This document shows, in pieces, positions 23,617 to 32,988 of a DNA stretch of 64,000 bases. The DNA is from Rossellomorea sp. BNER (GTDB lineage Bacteria > Bacillota > Bacilli > Bacillales > Bacillaceae_B). Location: the NCBI GenBank assembly GCA_024213275.1, contig JANAVG010000001.1:1-64000 (forward strand), read 5' to 3'. Made by a program: the position numbers and the translations under genes. Under the pieces are notes generated by a model. It made no database searches, had not been told where the DNA came from, and saw nothing but the letters and a program-made list of their open reading frames with translations. The number at the start of each line of letters is the position of its first letter. The first letter of the stretch is position 1.

Positions 23617-26238
23617 TCACACGATCTCCACATACCCCTCCGACCCATTCACCCGAATCCTTTGTCCATCTTTAATCAGTTTCGTAGCGTTTTCAACACC
23701 TACAACTGCCGGCAGACCATATTCACGCGCAATCACGGCTCCATGTGTCATGAGTCCACCGACCTCTGTCACTAAGCCTTTAACGGATACAAATAAAGGC
23801 GTCCAGCTAGGATCGGTAAAGGCGGTGACTAGAATATCACCCTCTTCAATGTTCGCGTCCTCCATCTTTAAGACGACCCGTGCCCTTCCTTCAATGATGC
23901 CGGTTGAAACAGGGATTCCTGCTAAGGCACCTTCGGGAATATTGTCGGTGTTGTATTGGCCGAATAGGACCTCACCTTCTGATGTCATCGCCCGTGGTGG
24001 TGTCAACTTCTCATAGAATTCGTATTTCTCTTTTCTCTCGGTAATCATACGATAGTCCAGCTGGTTTGTGCGAACGACCTCTCGAAGCTCTTCAAAGGAT
24101 AAATAATAGATGTCCTCTTTCTCTGAGATAATTCCTTTTTGCACAAGTACCGTCGCTTCCTTCAACAGAGCCTTCTTATAAATATAGTAACGACTGATAA
24201 AAGAATACTTCGGATATTCTCGATAGCCGATAAAATTCCGTAGAACGCTGATCATTTTCTGTGTCTTTTTCGCCTTTTGTTTGCCACCTGGTAGTGGCTC
24301 CAAGCGTGTTAATAGATCCTGAGCCTTCTCCTCTGCTTCCCTTCGCCCCTGTTCAAATTTCTTACTACGAGCATTAGGTTCAAAGTTCTTAATATTGCTG
24401 AGGATCATCGGAATGAGTGTGGTTGGTTGCTCACTCCAGCGGGTTCTCGTGATATCGATTTCTCCAGTGCAGCGCATACCGTATTTTTCAAGATACGTCC
24501 TTAAGGAATCCGCAACAGTGCCTCCACCTTCCACTTTTACCAGTCCCTTAAAAAAGGCTTCGTCCTTTTCTTCTTCAAAATAGGAGATCACTGCCGGATA
24601 TTGACGTACGACATCCGATACATCTAAAAGCGCAAGCCCCATTTCCGATGTCACATTGTATGGGACGGATTGGGAAAGGGTATCGGCTGCATTCTTGTCG
24701 CCAAGCCATTTTTCCATTTTCTTATTCAACCAATTTACGGCATACACCCCTACCATGATGACACCCAAGCTCTGTTGATCATAGAGAAGTTCCTTTAATT
24801 GCTTATGGTCTTGTTCAATAAAATCGAACAGCTCTTCTCCAGAGAAGCTTTCGATGGTTTGCTCTACTTCTTTTAAAGACTCCTGACTTTCGGAAATGAG
24901 CTGTTGCACAATGGCAATGTCGTTTTTTCTGTATGCCTGGATTGCTTTAACAGGAAGTGACCAAGTTAATTCCTCAGAACCAAGGGTTAACATTCTTTTT
25001 CCTTTGGGCAATGCCTTTATGAAATCCTTCCGCTCCATTAAACTGGAGATCACGTTATGCACCAGTGGATCATTCTTTCCCATCGTTGTAAGGATGAGCT
25101 TTCGTCCAATCGGCGAGGCCAAATCGTGTGATAGGTCGAAAAACAACCTTCCCCCAGCGGTGTTTAATTCAGAATTGGACAAAAAAGAAAAAAATGAAAT
25201 CCCCAATGGTTTCATCGCTTCTGTCATCATCTGTTGATGCCCGACCGACATGTAGACACGGTTCTCTCCATCATTCAAGTCCAGCATAGGAAATAGGGTC
25301 GTGATTGGACGGCTTTGGACAATATAGAGAGTGTTTTCAAAAAGGCACCATTCGATATCCTGTGGGCTGGAAAAATAGGCTTCCAGCTTTCTCCCCAGCT
25401 CCTCCAGCTGTATGATCTGCTCATCCGTCAATGTTTGTTTATTTTGCCTGTTGGGTTCGATCTCCTGTTCCTGTGTTCCACCTTCTGTTAAGGCATAGAT
25501 CGCTACTTTCTTAGTTGAGATGGTTTTCTCAACTATCTTTCCCGCTCGAACCTTATAATTATCAGGATTCACTAACCCAGAGACAAGCGTTTCGCCTAAC
25601 CCAAAGCTTGCGTCGATTGAGAGCACTTTCCTGTTAAAGGTGACGGGATCAGCCGTAAACATAATCCCTGATGCTTCAGGGAAAACCATGCGCTGAATGA
25701 CAACGGATAAAAAGACTTTACTGTGGTCGAACCCATTTTGCATACGGTAGATGACTGCCCGTTCTGTAAACAGTGACGCCCAGCACTTTCGAATATGTTC
25801 AAGGAGGGCTTCACTTCCAATAATATTTAAATACGTATCCTGCTGACCGGCAAAGGAAGCAAACGGTAGATCCTCGGCTGTCGCACTTGAACGAACGGCA
25901 TAGGCATGCTCTCTCCCAAGCTCTGAGTGCATACGGATGATTTCTTCGGAAATATTTTTAGCCATCCCCAGTTCTTCAATGACCATGCGGATGTTTTCAC
26001 TAATTTCTGCAATGCGTTCTCTGTCTTCCACCATTAGAAGTGAAAGTTGATTCAGCAGCTCCGTGAACTTTTTACTTTGTTGGACGGTTCTTTTATAAGC
26101 CTCAGTAGTGACACAAAAACCCTCCGGTACTTGTATCCCCTCAACTCTTGATAGTTCTCCCAAGTTTAACCCTTTTCCCCCGACGACCATGAGCTTTGTT
26201 TTCTCGATCTCCTCAAAACCAAGAACATAAGCTGACAT
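23617..26238 (-). CDS. rph: rifampin phosphotransferase (Rph)
   Basis: This cytoplasmic enzyme transfers the beta phosphate of ATP to the ansa-chain hydroxyl of rifamycins and inactivates them. The 873 residues show the PEP-synthase-like layout. The ATP-grasp domain covers about 1-315 (VGGKGLNLGELS, YAVRSSATAEDLP, IEWCLFENTLYIVQSRP), and the rifampin-binding domain about 325-750. The swivelling His domain holds the phospho-histidine H832 in GGLMTHGAVIAREYG. Similarity to the Bacillus/Listeria Rph family is high. The start at 26238 follows AAGGAGG with 9-nt spacing; nearer ATGs overlap the site. It lies 47 bp downstream of a TetR gene. Confidence 0.92.
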   Translation of the reverse strand: MSAYVLGFEEIEKTKLMVVGGKGLNLGELSRVEGIQVPEGFCVTTEAYKRTVQQSKKFTELLNQLSLLMVEDRERIAEISENIRMVIEELGMAKNISEEIIRMHSELGREHAYAVRSSATAEDLPFASFAGQQDTYLNIIGSEALLEHIRKCWASLFTERAVIYRMQNGFDHSKVFLSVVIQRMVFPEASGIMFTADPVTFNRKVLSIDASFGLGETLVSGLVNPDNYKVRAGKIVEKTISTKKVAIYALTEGGTQEQEIEPNRQNKQTLTDEQIIQLEELGRKLEAYFSSPQDIEWCLFENTLYIVQSRPITTLFPMLDLNDGENRVYMSVGHQQMMTEAMKPLGISFFSFLSNSELNTAGGRLFFDLSHDLASPIGRKLILTTMGKNDPLVHNVISSLMERKDFIKALPKGKRMLTLGSEELTWSLPVKAIQAYRKNDIAIVQQLISESQESLKEVEQTIESFSGEELFDFIEQDHKQLKELLYDQQSLGVIMVGVYAVNWLNKKMEKWLGDKNAADTLSQSVPYNVTSEMGLALLDVSDVVRQYPAVISYFEEEKDEAFFKGLVKVEGGGTVADSLRTYLEKYGMRCTGEIDITRTRWSEQPTTLIPMILSNIKNFEPNARSKKFEQGRREAEEKAQDLLTRLEPLPGGKQKAKKTQKMISVLRNFIGYREYPKYSFISRYYIYKKALLKEATVLVQKGIISEKEDIYYLSFEELREVVRTNQLDYRMITERKEKYEFYEKLTPPRAMTSEGEVLFGQYNTDNIPEGALAGIPVSTGIIEGRARVVLKMEDANIEEGDILVTAFTDPSWTPLFVSVKGLVTEVGGLMTHGAVIAREYGLPAVVGVENATKLIKDGQRIRVNGSEGYVEIV

Positions 26239-26285
26239 CGCGATCATCCTCCTTAATTGATTCAATGGGATTTACATGTTTAGAA

Positions 26286-26897
26286 TCAGCCTTCAATTCC
26301 AAAACGAACCATATTTAAATAACGTGTTCTCTCCTTAAGCAGCCGTTTATGATAAGCCTCATCAAAATCGTTTATATCCTTCACTTCCGCCAAGAACTTC
26401 TTTTCAAAGTGCTCCATCGTGAGCATAATCAATTCAAAGGCCTGCCCACGGTCCACACCTCCTTTGAGGGGAACATTTTTAAAGCGCCGTTCCCAGATCA
26501 GGTTCCTTTCCATCATCAAGTCCCCATACTTTTTGTAAATGTCCGTCTTCAATTCGGAAGGTGGCTGTTTAAAAGCTTCAATCAACAATTTATAGACATC
26601 TCTATTTTTCAGTAAAAAATTCAGCTTCATCAGACTGTACTTTTCTTTCATTTCAAAAAAGTCCCCTGATTCGGGTAGATGGTCGACATCCAGTGCTGTT
26701 CTAACCATTTCGAAACATTGGTCTAATACATAAAAATAGAGTGTTTTTTTATTTTTAAAATGATGAAAAATCAGCGCCTTGGAAATACCCGCTGCCTCTG
26801 CCAGCATCGCAGTGGACGTTTTCTCATAGCCATGACGGGCAAATACTTTCAGACAAGCATCCAAGATTTGTTCTTTTTCATAAACTTGTAAAGGCAA
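26286..26897 (-). CDS. TetR family regulator upstream of rph
   Basis: The 203 residues begin with a TetR HTH (KEQILDACLKVFARHGYEKT through ALIFHHFKNKKTLYFYVLDQ, residues 7-55), followed by a ligand domain of about 150 residues. I chose the TTG at 26897 because AAGGTGG lies 8 nt before it; an ATG four codons earlier is only one base from that site. The gene is cotranscribed with rph, and two TetR-type palindromes cover its promoter. It therefore probably represses itself and rph and may respond to a toxic small molecule. Confidence 0.85.
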   Translation of the reverse strand: MPLQVYEKEQILDACLKVFARHGYEKTSTAMLAEAAGISKALIFHHFKNKKTLYFYVLDQCFEMVRTALDVDHLPESGDFFEMKEKYSLMKLNFLLKNRDVYKLLIEAFKQPPSELKTDIYKKYGDLMMERNLIWERRFKNVPLKGGVDRGQAFELIMLTMEHFEKKFLAEVKDINDFDEAYHKRLLKERTRYLNMVRFGIEG

Positions 26898-26918
26898 GTA
26901 GCATTCCACCTTTCATAC

Positions 26919-26968
26919 ACTAACCAATCGGTCAGTGTTAATTTATCATATGCTAACCGGGTGGTCAA
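26919..26968 (-). promoter_or_regulatory. tetR-rph promoter with two operators
   Basis: On the minus strand TTGACC (26963-26968) and TAAATT (26940-26945) are 17 bp apart. Operator 1 (ACTAACCAATCGGTCAGT, 26919-26936) lies around the start of transcription. Operator 2 (TAACCGGGTGGTCAA, 26954-26968) covers the -35. Both follow the TNACC(N4)GGTNA pattern bound by many TetR proteins. Confidence 0.78.
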
Positions 26969-27090
26969 TATCGATATTTATACATCGCGATTCCACTTTT
27001 TTACTAAAAAAATTGTTGTTTTTAAATAAGGGAAAATGAAAACTACTCAAATGCATAAGAAGAATCATCATTTTCCTTGACCTGAATATG

Positions 27091-27203
27091 GAAATGCACA
27101 ACTTATTGATTTTATGCATGAAACTGATTAAGAAATGCACAAGAATTCAGTTCTATGCACGAAAATGCCTTGGAAATGCACGAGATTTCAAATTTATGCA
27201 TTT
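27091..27203. repeat. 41-bp tandem repeat, about 2.7 units
   Basis: GAAATGCAC begins at 27091, 27132 and 27173, exactly 41 bp apart. Each unit has a second TATGCA block about 20 bp further on. The units are otherwise diverged. No gene spans the repeat. It lies in the gap between the tetR promoter and the catalase gene. Confidence 0.75.
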
Positions 27204-27250
27204 GTTAAATAGATCGGGAACAAATCAGGTTTCACTAATAAAAACAAAGA

Positions 27251-27364
27251 GCGGCCTAAAACTAATGAGTCAAGAGCCATAACCTCAGTAGATAGAAGAA
27301 AACCTCAGAAGCATCTTCTATCTATGACGAACATGGTGATTCCTGATCCCGTTTTGGGCCGCCC
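27251..27364. repeat. palindromic GGCTGTCC-like element, copy 2
   Basis: GCGGCCTAAAACTAATGAG and its right arm (complement GCGGCCCAAAACGGGATC) flank an inner AGATAGAAGA...TCTTCTATCT stem. The layout and inner stem match the copies at 17386 and 49347, but the outer arm is a GCGGCC variant. It lies about 100 bp downstream of the catalase stop codon. Confidence 0.7.
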
Positions 27365-27465
27365 TAAAACATCGTTATTCTTATTTATGTTTAAACTTTC
27401 TGTCACAATAAATGGAGGAAATAGGATTGAAACCGCTAACTTTTCAAGTATTTGCTTTTTTTTCC

Positions 27466-29070
27466 TTAATACGGTTCTGCGTCGTGTCCTTTTTCAACAG
27501 CATTTTCAGGTGCGTTAACCCCGCCTTTGTTGCCAAGTGGTTCTTGGCTTGATCCGTCTTTAGGAGAATTAGCCAAGCCTTCTCTTAAGCGGCGACCATA
27601 TTCATCGTCCGCTTCCTCAGCAAGAGCAACCATTTTATCTTGAAGCCTTTGGTCACATTTAGAAAGATCTGATACAAGATTTGAAATTAATTCAGCTCTC
27701 TCCCATTCTTCAAACCTACGATACGTTTCTCCAGCTTGTTTTGTATTGCTTTGCCTATCGATTGATTCACGCACCAATTTCCCTTCAATATTTGGTGAAT
27801 ATTCTTTTCCGATTTGTTCTGCTTCTTTTAACCCACCCAAAATCGAAGGCTCATAGTTAATATGAGGATTTTGACCAGGGGCATGGTCTACTTTATATTG
27901 CATTTGTCCGCCACTTTGATTCGTCGCGATCCGTTTTTTCGGAGCGTTAATTGGTAGTTGCAAATAATTTGCTCCCACGCGATGGCGTTGTGTATCGGAA
28001 TAAGAAAATGTCCGACCTTGAAGCATTTTGTCATCTGAGAAATCAAGACCGTCAACAAGGACACCTGTACCAAATGCAGCTTGTTCCACTTCAGTAAAAT
28101 AATCCTCAGGGTTTTTATTTAAGATCATTTTCCCAACTGGCAGCCATGGGAACTGATCTTCCGGCCATAGTTTCGTATCATCAAGTGGATCAAAATCCAA
28201 TTCAGGATGCTCATCATCGCTCATAACTTGAACAAGAAGCTCCCATTCAGGATAATCCTCGCGCTCAATCGCATCATATAAATCCTGTGTCGCATGATTA
28301 AAGTTTTTCGCTTGTATTTCTTCCGCTTCCTTCTGTGTCAAGTTTTTAATGCCTTGCTTTGGTTCCCAATGATATTTAACAAGTACGGCTTCACCATCAT
28401 TATTTACCCATTTATACGTATTAACCCCCGAGCCCTGCATCATACGATAGTTTGCCGGAATACCCCAAGGGGAATAAACAAACGTAACCATATGAAACGT
28501 TTCAGGAGAGCTTGCACAAAAATCGAAAAATCTTTCGCTATCTTGAATGTTTGTAATCGGATCTGGTCTAAAAGCATGAATCATATCAGGGAATTTCATG
28601 GCATCACGAATAAAGAAGATTTTCAAATTGTTTCCAACTAAGTCCCAGTTTCCATCTTCCGTATAAAATTTCACAGCAAACCCACGTGGATCTCGAAGGG
28701 TTTCTGGAGAATGACCGCCGTGAATAACAGATGAAAAACGGACAAAGACAGGAGTTTGTTTCCCTTTTTCCTGAAACAATTTTGCACGTGTATATTTCGA
28801 AATTGGTTCGTCACCTGCTGTTCCATATGCTTCAAAATAACCATGGGCACCAGCACCCCTTGCATGGACAACCCGTTCAGGAACACGCTCCCTATCAAAG
28901 TGACTGATTTTCTCAATAAAATCATAATTTTCTAAAGTAGCAGGGCCGCGATTTCCTACTGTTCGTATATTTTGGTTATTCGTAATCGGATGGCCCTGTC
29001 TGTTTGTCAAAGTGTCTTCGTTTTCAATGTTTGTTTTTAGATTTTTACTGTTGAATGAATCTTCTTTCAT
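27466..29070 (-). CDS. katA: heme catalase
   Basis: The product converts hydrogen peroxide to water and oxygen. The 534 residues contain the distal histidine H69 in [14 protein letters not shown], the asparagine in DLVGNN, the [15 protein letters not shown] region and the heme-tyrosine motif [12 protein letters not shown]. It is a small-subunit (clade 3) catalase with a C-terminal extension of about 40 residues rich in Gly, Asn and Asp. GAGGAGG lies 12 nt before the ATG. The KatA symbol is by family; assignment to vegetative or spore form is not possible. No clear PerR box was seen. Confidence 0.9.
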   Translation of the reverse strand: MKEDSFNSKNLKTNIENEDTLTNRQGHPITNNQNIRTVGNRGPATLENYDFIEKISHFDRERVPERVVHARGAGAHGYFEAYGTAGDEPISKYTRAKLFQEKGKQTPVFVRFSSVIHGGHSPETLRDPRGFAVKFYTEDGNWDLVGNNLKIFFIRDAMKFPDMIHAFRPDPITNIQDSERFFDFCASSPETFHMVTFVYSPWGIPANYRMMQGSGVNTYKWVNNDGEAVLVKYHWEPKQGIKNLTQKEAEEIQAKNFNHATQDLYDAIEREDYPEWELLVQVMSDDEHPELDFDPLDDTKLWPEDQFPWLPVGKMILNKNPEDYFTEVEQAAFGTGVLVDGLDFSDDKMLQGRTFSYSDTQRHRVGANYLQLPINAPKKRIATNQSGGQMQYKVDHAPGQNPHINYEPSILGGLKEAEQIGKEYSPNIEGKLVRESIDRQSNTKQAGETYRRFEEWERAELISNLVSDLSKCDQRLQDKMVALAEEADDEYGRRLREGLANSPKDGSSQEPLGNKGGVNAPENAVEKGHDAEPY

Positions 29071-29676
29071 CTTTTAATTTAACCTCCTCAAAATTTTTAG
29101 ACTCTTAGCATTTTAAGAATTAAGTCACCCCTTGGATTAATACAACAGATACTATGTAAGATGAATATTCTCATTCCTAGTAAACGAACAACTCTGTTCC
29201 TATTCGAAGAGTCCAAAATATGATTCCTTTTTCATTCATAATGTGTCCTATTTATAACAAATAATCCAAAATGTTCATGTATTGATTTATAAAAGTCAAA
29301 CTTAAATGCTTGGCCACAAGGTGGATCAAAGGAATCAAGATCTTTCAAAATGGTCAACCAAAACATTACTGCTGACCTTATAATAGGACCAGCTACTTTA
29401 ATGGCATAATGACCACAGAACTTTTTACAAAATATTTGTAGTACGTGTTTTGAAATACCTCTTAAATAACAGAAAAAATCAAGTATAAAACCTTTGCGAT
29501 TTTACACTTGATTTCTTTTGTTTTCTATCGAAGATTTTCCACATTATCGGAATTACTTAATCAAATGACTGGTTCATAAAAATTTCTTCATTGTTTCAAA
29601 TTGCATAAACAGTACGTTGTATCTGCAATTTTTCACTTCATTAACGGACTTTCAGATATATCCCGACATTCATCCT
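29071..29676. other. gap upstream of catalase
   Basis: About 600 bp without a gene. It should hold the katA promoter, but no clear sigma-A, sigma-B or PerR signal was found. A terminator-like hairpin lies at 29477-29515 (AATCAAGTATAAAA pairing with TTTTACACTTGATT, then TTCTTTTG). Confidence 0.5.
29477..29519. terminator. bidirectional terminator-like hairpin
   Basis: ATCAAGTATAAAA pairs with TTTTACACTTGAT with one mismatch around CCTTTGCGA, with T runs on both sides. It probably ends the transcript of the 106-residue gene at 29677-29997. Confidence 0.7.
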
Positions 29677-29997
29677 CTATTTATTTTTTAATGGATCATT
29701 GTTCGGTGCTACTTCCTTTGCAAATTCCGTTAAATTCGCCATACTAGGCATTTGCCCTGTATTTCTCGTGCGTAGATTATTCATAACGTTTTGAACAGGA
29801 CGCATCATTTTTGTATTAGTGTTAGTATTTGAATTGTTTTGGTTTCTTCCTAATCCATAGGCTGCTGCACTAGCACCGATCCCTAACAATGACGCCCACA
29901 TCATCCGTTTATTATTATTTTTCCTTTTTCTGCCAACCATCTTTAAAAGGTTTTTACCTTGACGTGAATTGAAAAGCATAGCTATCCAGTTATTCAT
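29677..29997 (-). CDS. conserved small basic protein of Bacilli, unknown
   Basis: The 106 residues contain a basic, Asn-rich N-terminus (KMVGRKRKNNNKRMMW), one hydrophobic Ala/Gly helix (residues 34-51) and a polar Asn/Thr-rich tail. It resembles the small DUF3918-type proteins of Bacillus (from memory, low certainty). A GAGGAAGTG site precedes the ATG. It is between the catalase and another small gene on the same strand, and a role in sporulation is possible but unproven. Confidence 0.6.
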   Translation of the reverse strand: MNNWIAMLFNSRQGKNLLKMVGRKRKNNNKRMMWASLLGIGASAAAYGLGRNQNNSNTNTNTKMMRPVQNVMNNLRTRNTGQMPSMANLTEFAKEVAPNNDPLKNK

Positions 29998-30120
29998 TTA
30001 AAGCACTTCCTCTTTAGAGAATATGAAAAGCAAAAGCCTTTCAACTTCTAATATGTGCTTTAACAGGAATGATAATGCTGGCAATGTTTTGATAAAAAAG
30101 GAGGTTTTTCAATTCTTATT

Positions 30121-30360
30121 CTAATAAAACATTTCGTTCTTTTCCCAGGACTCAACCGTTGTATAAGCCGTTTGCGGGTCGCATCCTTTTCCAAGCAAAT
30201 AAGCGATGGCTGCAACTTCAGTAAGTGCATGCGAATACGATGTATATGCTGCTTCTTTTAAACCATAATCTACAAAAGGTTTCACAGCATTCAAGGTTTC
30301 ATGTTTTAGATCTTTATATGGGTTATATACCTTGTTGTGAAAGGGGTGACCATAATACAT
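30121..30360 (-). CDS. small protein, unknown, possibly spore-associated
   Basis: The 79 residues are rich in Tyr and His at the N-terminus (MYYGHPFHNKVYNPYKDLKH), followed by two amphipathic helices (ALTEVAAIAYLLGKG). The ATG at 30360 follows GGGAGGATGAGG. Tyr/His-rich small proteins are common in Bacillus spore coats, but no family was recognised. It is divergent from the gene at 30544. Confidence 0.6.
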   Translation of the reverse strand: MYYGHPFHNKVYNPYKDLKHETLNAVKPFVDYGLKEAAYTSYSHALTEVAAIAYLLGKGCDPQTAYTTVESWEKNEMFY

Positions 30361-30543
30361 CAATCGTCCTCATCCTCCCTTCAGAATTACTTCCAATCTG
30401 CTTCTATCTTATGATGAATAAAGATTTTGGTCTTTTGTCCTTAGTAAAACGTTTTTGGCTACTCCTCTTGCACACATTAATTTTTGCGTTGAATCATAAC
30501 AATGTATAAGCAATTAATTTTTTTAAAAAAAGGAGTGATTGCT

Positions 30544-31014
30544 TTGTATCCTAACTACTATAGAGTGAACAACTGGCAACCCATTCTGAATTTTTTACAA
30601 CAAAGCTTGTATGCTGAAGAAATGGTGTGTGCGAGGAGTAGTGAACTTTTTCATATCCCGCAAACCCAAGATTTAAAAGGGAATAACGAGATGCACAATC
30701 ATTTAATTCCTGCCTCCTATCATCGCGTTACCTCAGTAGGATCAGCCAGAAGACTTGTCAATGGCGAGCAACGGCAATCCATAATTGCGACAATGACAAC
30801 TTGTATCGTAAATGCTGAAAAGCAGGATAAAGGGGTTCGTGAAGGATTAAAAGTCATGGAGGAAAATGCAAGCCCCGAATATAAACCGGTTATAAAATTG
30901 ATTATCCAGTGGCAAAAACAAGCGGAAGCCTACTTAAAACAAGCCAAAGATTCATTACAAGCGATGGGGGTTTCATTTCCTTCTGGGAATGAACAGCAAG
31001 GTGGAGAGTATTAG
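30544..31014 (+). CDS. helical protein of unknown function
   Basis: The 156 residues start at a TTG chosen because AAAAGGAGTG lies 5-8 nt before it. The N-terminus is YPNYYRVNNWQPILNFLQQS, and the rest is predicted to be helical with no membrane segment. The Tyr-rich start and the position next to another Tyr/His-rich protein suggest a spore-layer link, which is only inference. Two repeated hairpins follow the stop codon. Confidence 0.6.
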   Translation: MYPNYYRVNNWQPILNFLQQSLYAEEMVCARSSELFHIPQTQDLKGNNEMHNHLIPASYHRVTSVGSARRLVNGEQRQSIIATMTTCIVNAEKQDKGVREGLKVMEENASPEYKPVIKLIIQWQKQAEAYLKQAKDSLQAMGVSFPSGNEQQGGEY

Positions 31015-31180
31015 GGCATTGTCCTTCTTCAGCATTATGAAAGACATTTTTTTGCTTTCTACTGGGCTTTGTCCTTCATCGGCATTATGAAGGACATTTT
31101 TTCTGCCTTCTTAGGAGCTTTGTCCTTCATCGGCAGCTCTGCTTACCTACATAGTTTTGACTTTCATCGGCATTAAGAAA
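31015..31180 (+). repeat. tandem hairpin repeat, terminator-like
   Basis: The unit TTGTCCTTCATCGGCATT then ATGAAGGACATTTTTT occurs about four times, with starts near 31018, 31068, 31119 and 31157. The first two are complete GTCCTTC/GAAGGAC hairpins with T runs and work as terminators for the gene at 30544-31014. The last two are partial. Confidence 0.75.
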
Positions 31181-31401
31181 TCGAGTGTGCTTCCCTTAGT
31201 GATTTAAACTGTTTGCAGATCTGAATTGAGCCTGTTAGGTAATTAGGATGTTTTTTAAAAATTATAATATTCACTTTAAGGGAGCTACGTTATGGTAAAG
31301 TTTGTTATGAAGAGGTATTAACCAATGCCGTTATGATTTTGGAAAACGTTTTTGTCTAGTAAATACAATCAATAATATATCCAGTAAATGGGGGATTACT
31401 T

Positions 31402-32094
31402 GTGAAAGTCATTGGTCTCATAGGTGGAATGAGTTGGGAATCATCAGCAGAATATTATCGGATCATCAATAAAGAAGTGAAAAATCTATTAGGTGGATTA
31501 CATTCAGCGAAGTGTCTTTTATACAGCGTTGATTTCGATGAAATTGAACGATTCCAAGCAAACGGTGATTGGGAAATGGCGGGTAAACTATTGGGTGATA
31601 TTGCTCAATCACTTGAAAAAGGTGGAGCAGACTTTATTGTCATTTGTACAAACACTATGCATAAAGTTATTCATTATATTGAAGAAAACATCAGCATACC
31701 GATTTTACATATTGCGGATGCAACAGCAAATCAAATTAAAGAGTCGGGAATTAATAAAGTTGGATTACTTGGTACAAAATATACAATGGAGCAAGACTTT
31801 TATAAATCACGTTTAAAATCAAATGGTCTTGAGGTTTTAGTGCCAGACAACAAGGAAAGAGACGTTGTCAATAAAGTCATCTATGATGAGCTATGTTTAG
31901 GAAAAATAAAGCAATCATCAAGGGATTATTATAAAAAAGTGATCGAGAATTTAGTTGCAAATGGTGCTGAAGGAATCATATTAGGCTGTACAGAAATAGG
32001 ATTATTGGTAAAACCAGCGGATTCGGAAGTTCCATTATTTGATACAACGAGAATACATGCGATTGAATCAGTTAAAAAAGCATTGGGTAGATAA
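31402..32094 (+). CDS. aspartate/glutamate racemase family protein, RacX-like
   Basis: This 230-residue PLP-independent racemase has both catalytic cysteines: C82 in VICTNTMHK and C196 in ILGCTEIGLL. The N-terminal nucleophile loop IGLIGGMSWESSAEYYR is the aspartate racemase subgroup signature. The start is a GTG with GGGGGAT upstream. Possible roles are supplying D-amino acids for the cell wall or biofilm and spore signals. The terminator stem overlaps the last codons. Confidence 0.87.
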   Translation: MKVIGLIGGMSWESSAEYYRIINKEVKNLLGGLHSAKCLLYSVDFDEIERFQANGDWEMAGKLLGDIAQSLEKGGADFIVICTNTMHKVIHYIEENISIPILHIADATANQIKESGINKVGLLGTKYTMEQDFYKSRLKSNGLEVLVPDNKERDVVNKVIYDELCLGKIKQSSRDYYKKVIENLVANGAEGIILGCTEIGLLVKPADSEVPLFDTTRIHAIESVKKALGR

Positions 32095-32161
32095 TCTTTT
32101 TTCTACCCAATGCTTTAGATATTTTAAGGCTTGAGGAAAGTTTTTCTCAAGCCTTTTTTTA
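32078..32161 (+). terminator. two consecutive terminators after the racemase
   Basis: The first is GCATTGGGTAGA pairing with TCTACCCAATGC (32079-32114), overlapping the end of the gene. The second is AAGGCTTGAG pairing with CTCAAGCCTT plus seven T residues (32125-32160). Confidence 0.85.
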
Positions 32162-32353
32162 CGTGCAATAAACATCGACAATACCACCTTAACCATCTGA
32201 TGACTTTTCAACTTACTTACCTAACAGAAGCAACTCCTACCCTTGTGACAAGCACGAGGTTTACGTTTTATCCAATATTTTAGATTGCCTATACCATTTA
32301 CCTATACAAAATTAAGCAATCTGAATAATTTATAGTAGCTAGGAGGTGATATT

Positions 32354-32794
32354 ATGGAGAAATTTTTTGCAAAGTTGAAAGGTAGGAATGAAGTGCCTCC
32401 CGTAGATTCAGATGCATTTGGGATCGCCAAATTTGTCTCAAATAAAGACTGCACTAAAATTAAATTTGTATTAAAGGTTGAAGACATAGATAACTTTATT
32501 CAAGGACATATTCACTTTGGGGAGCGGGGCGAAAACGGACCTGTACTTGTATTCCTGTTTGGAGCTAATTTGGATACAATTGCAGACCAAAACGGCATAT
32601 CAACGCGTAAAGGTGTGATAACTGGAACGATCACAGATGAAGATATCGTTAAGAATAATGTAGGTGTAAAGGATGTTGAAGACTTACTCAATCTGATGAA
32701 GAAGGGTCTTACGTATGTGAACGTTCATACTGAGCAAAATCCAGCAGGTGAGATCCGCGGACAAATTATTCCTGTTTCTAGGAAAAATGATTAG
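32354..32794 (+). CDS. CHRD domain protein
   Basis: The 146 residues consist of a single CHRD domain: FFAKLKGRNEVPPVDSDAFG at the start, IQGHIHFGERGENGPVLVFLF in the middle, and the closing YVNVHTEQNPAGEIRGQI. There is no signal peptide. TAGGAGGTG stands before the ATG. CHRD proteins are of unknown function and often appear on surfaces or spores. It is monocistronic. Confidence 0.87.
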   Translation: MEKFFAKLKGRNEVPPVDSDAFGIAKFVSNKDCTKIKFVLKVEDIDNFIQGHIHFGERGENGPVLVFLFGANLDTIADQNGISTRKGVITGTITDEDIVKNNVGVKDVEDLLNLMKKGLTYVNVHTEQNPAGEIRGQIIPVSRKND

Positions 32795-32814
32795 GTAGCA
32801 AAAGATTAAAAAGA

Positions 32815-32935
32815 TTCCTCCGTGCCTGTCAGAGCGACGGAGAATAGTTTGCAAAATATAGTGGGTGGGTTTCTTCATGAGAACTAGCCATTCACTCTTA
32901 GTGAATCTAACTTAGACAGTGACAGGTACGGAATT
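32815..32935. repeat. palindromic TACCTGTCA-type element
   Basis: CCGTGCCTGTCAGAG and, 90 bases later, AGTGACAGGTACGG are inverted. A smaller TTCACT...AGTGAA hairpin lies inside. A related GGTACCTGTC palindrome is at 56072-56123. Confidence 0.55.
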
Positions 32936-32988
32936 CAATGCAGTTGAATCCGTATATCGCACTCACTTAACAACTGTTTTAGCTTCTG

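Noticed and set aside
29071..29300. PerR box or sigma-B promoter before the catalase gene
   Set aside because: Only weak partial matches to TTATAATNATTATAA and GTTTAA/GGGTAT were found.
32815..32935. Insertion sequence remnant
   Set aside because: There is only a palindromic repeat related to 56072-56123; no transposase coding was found.
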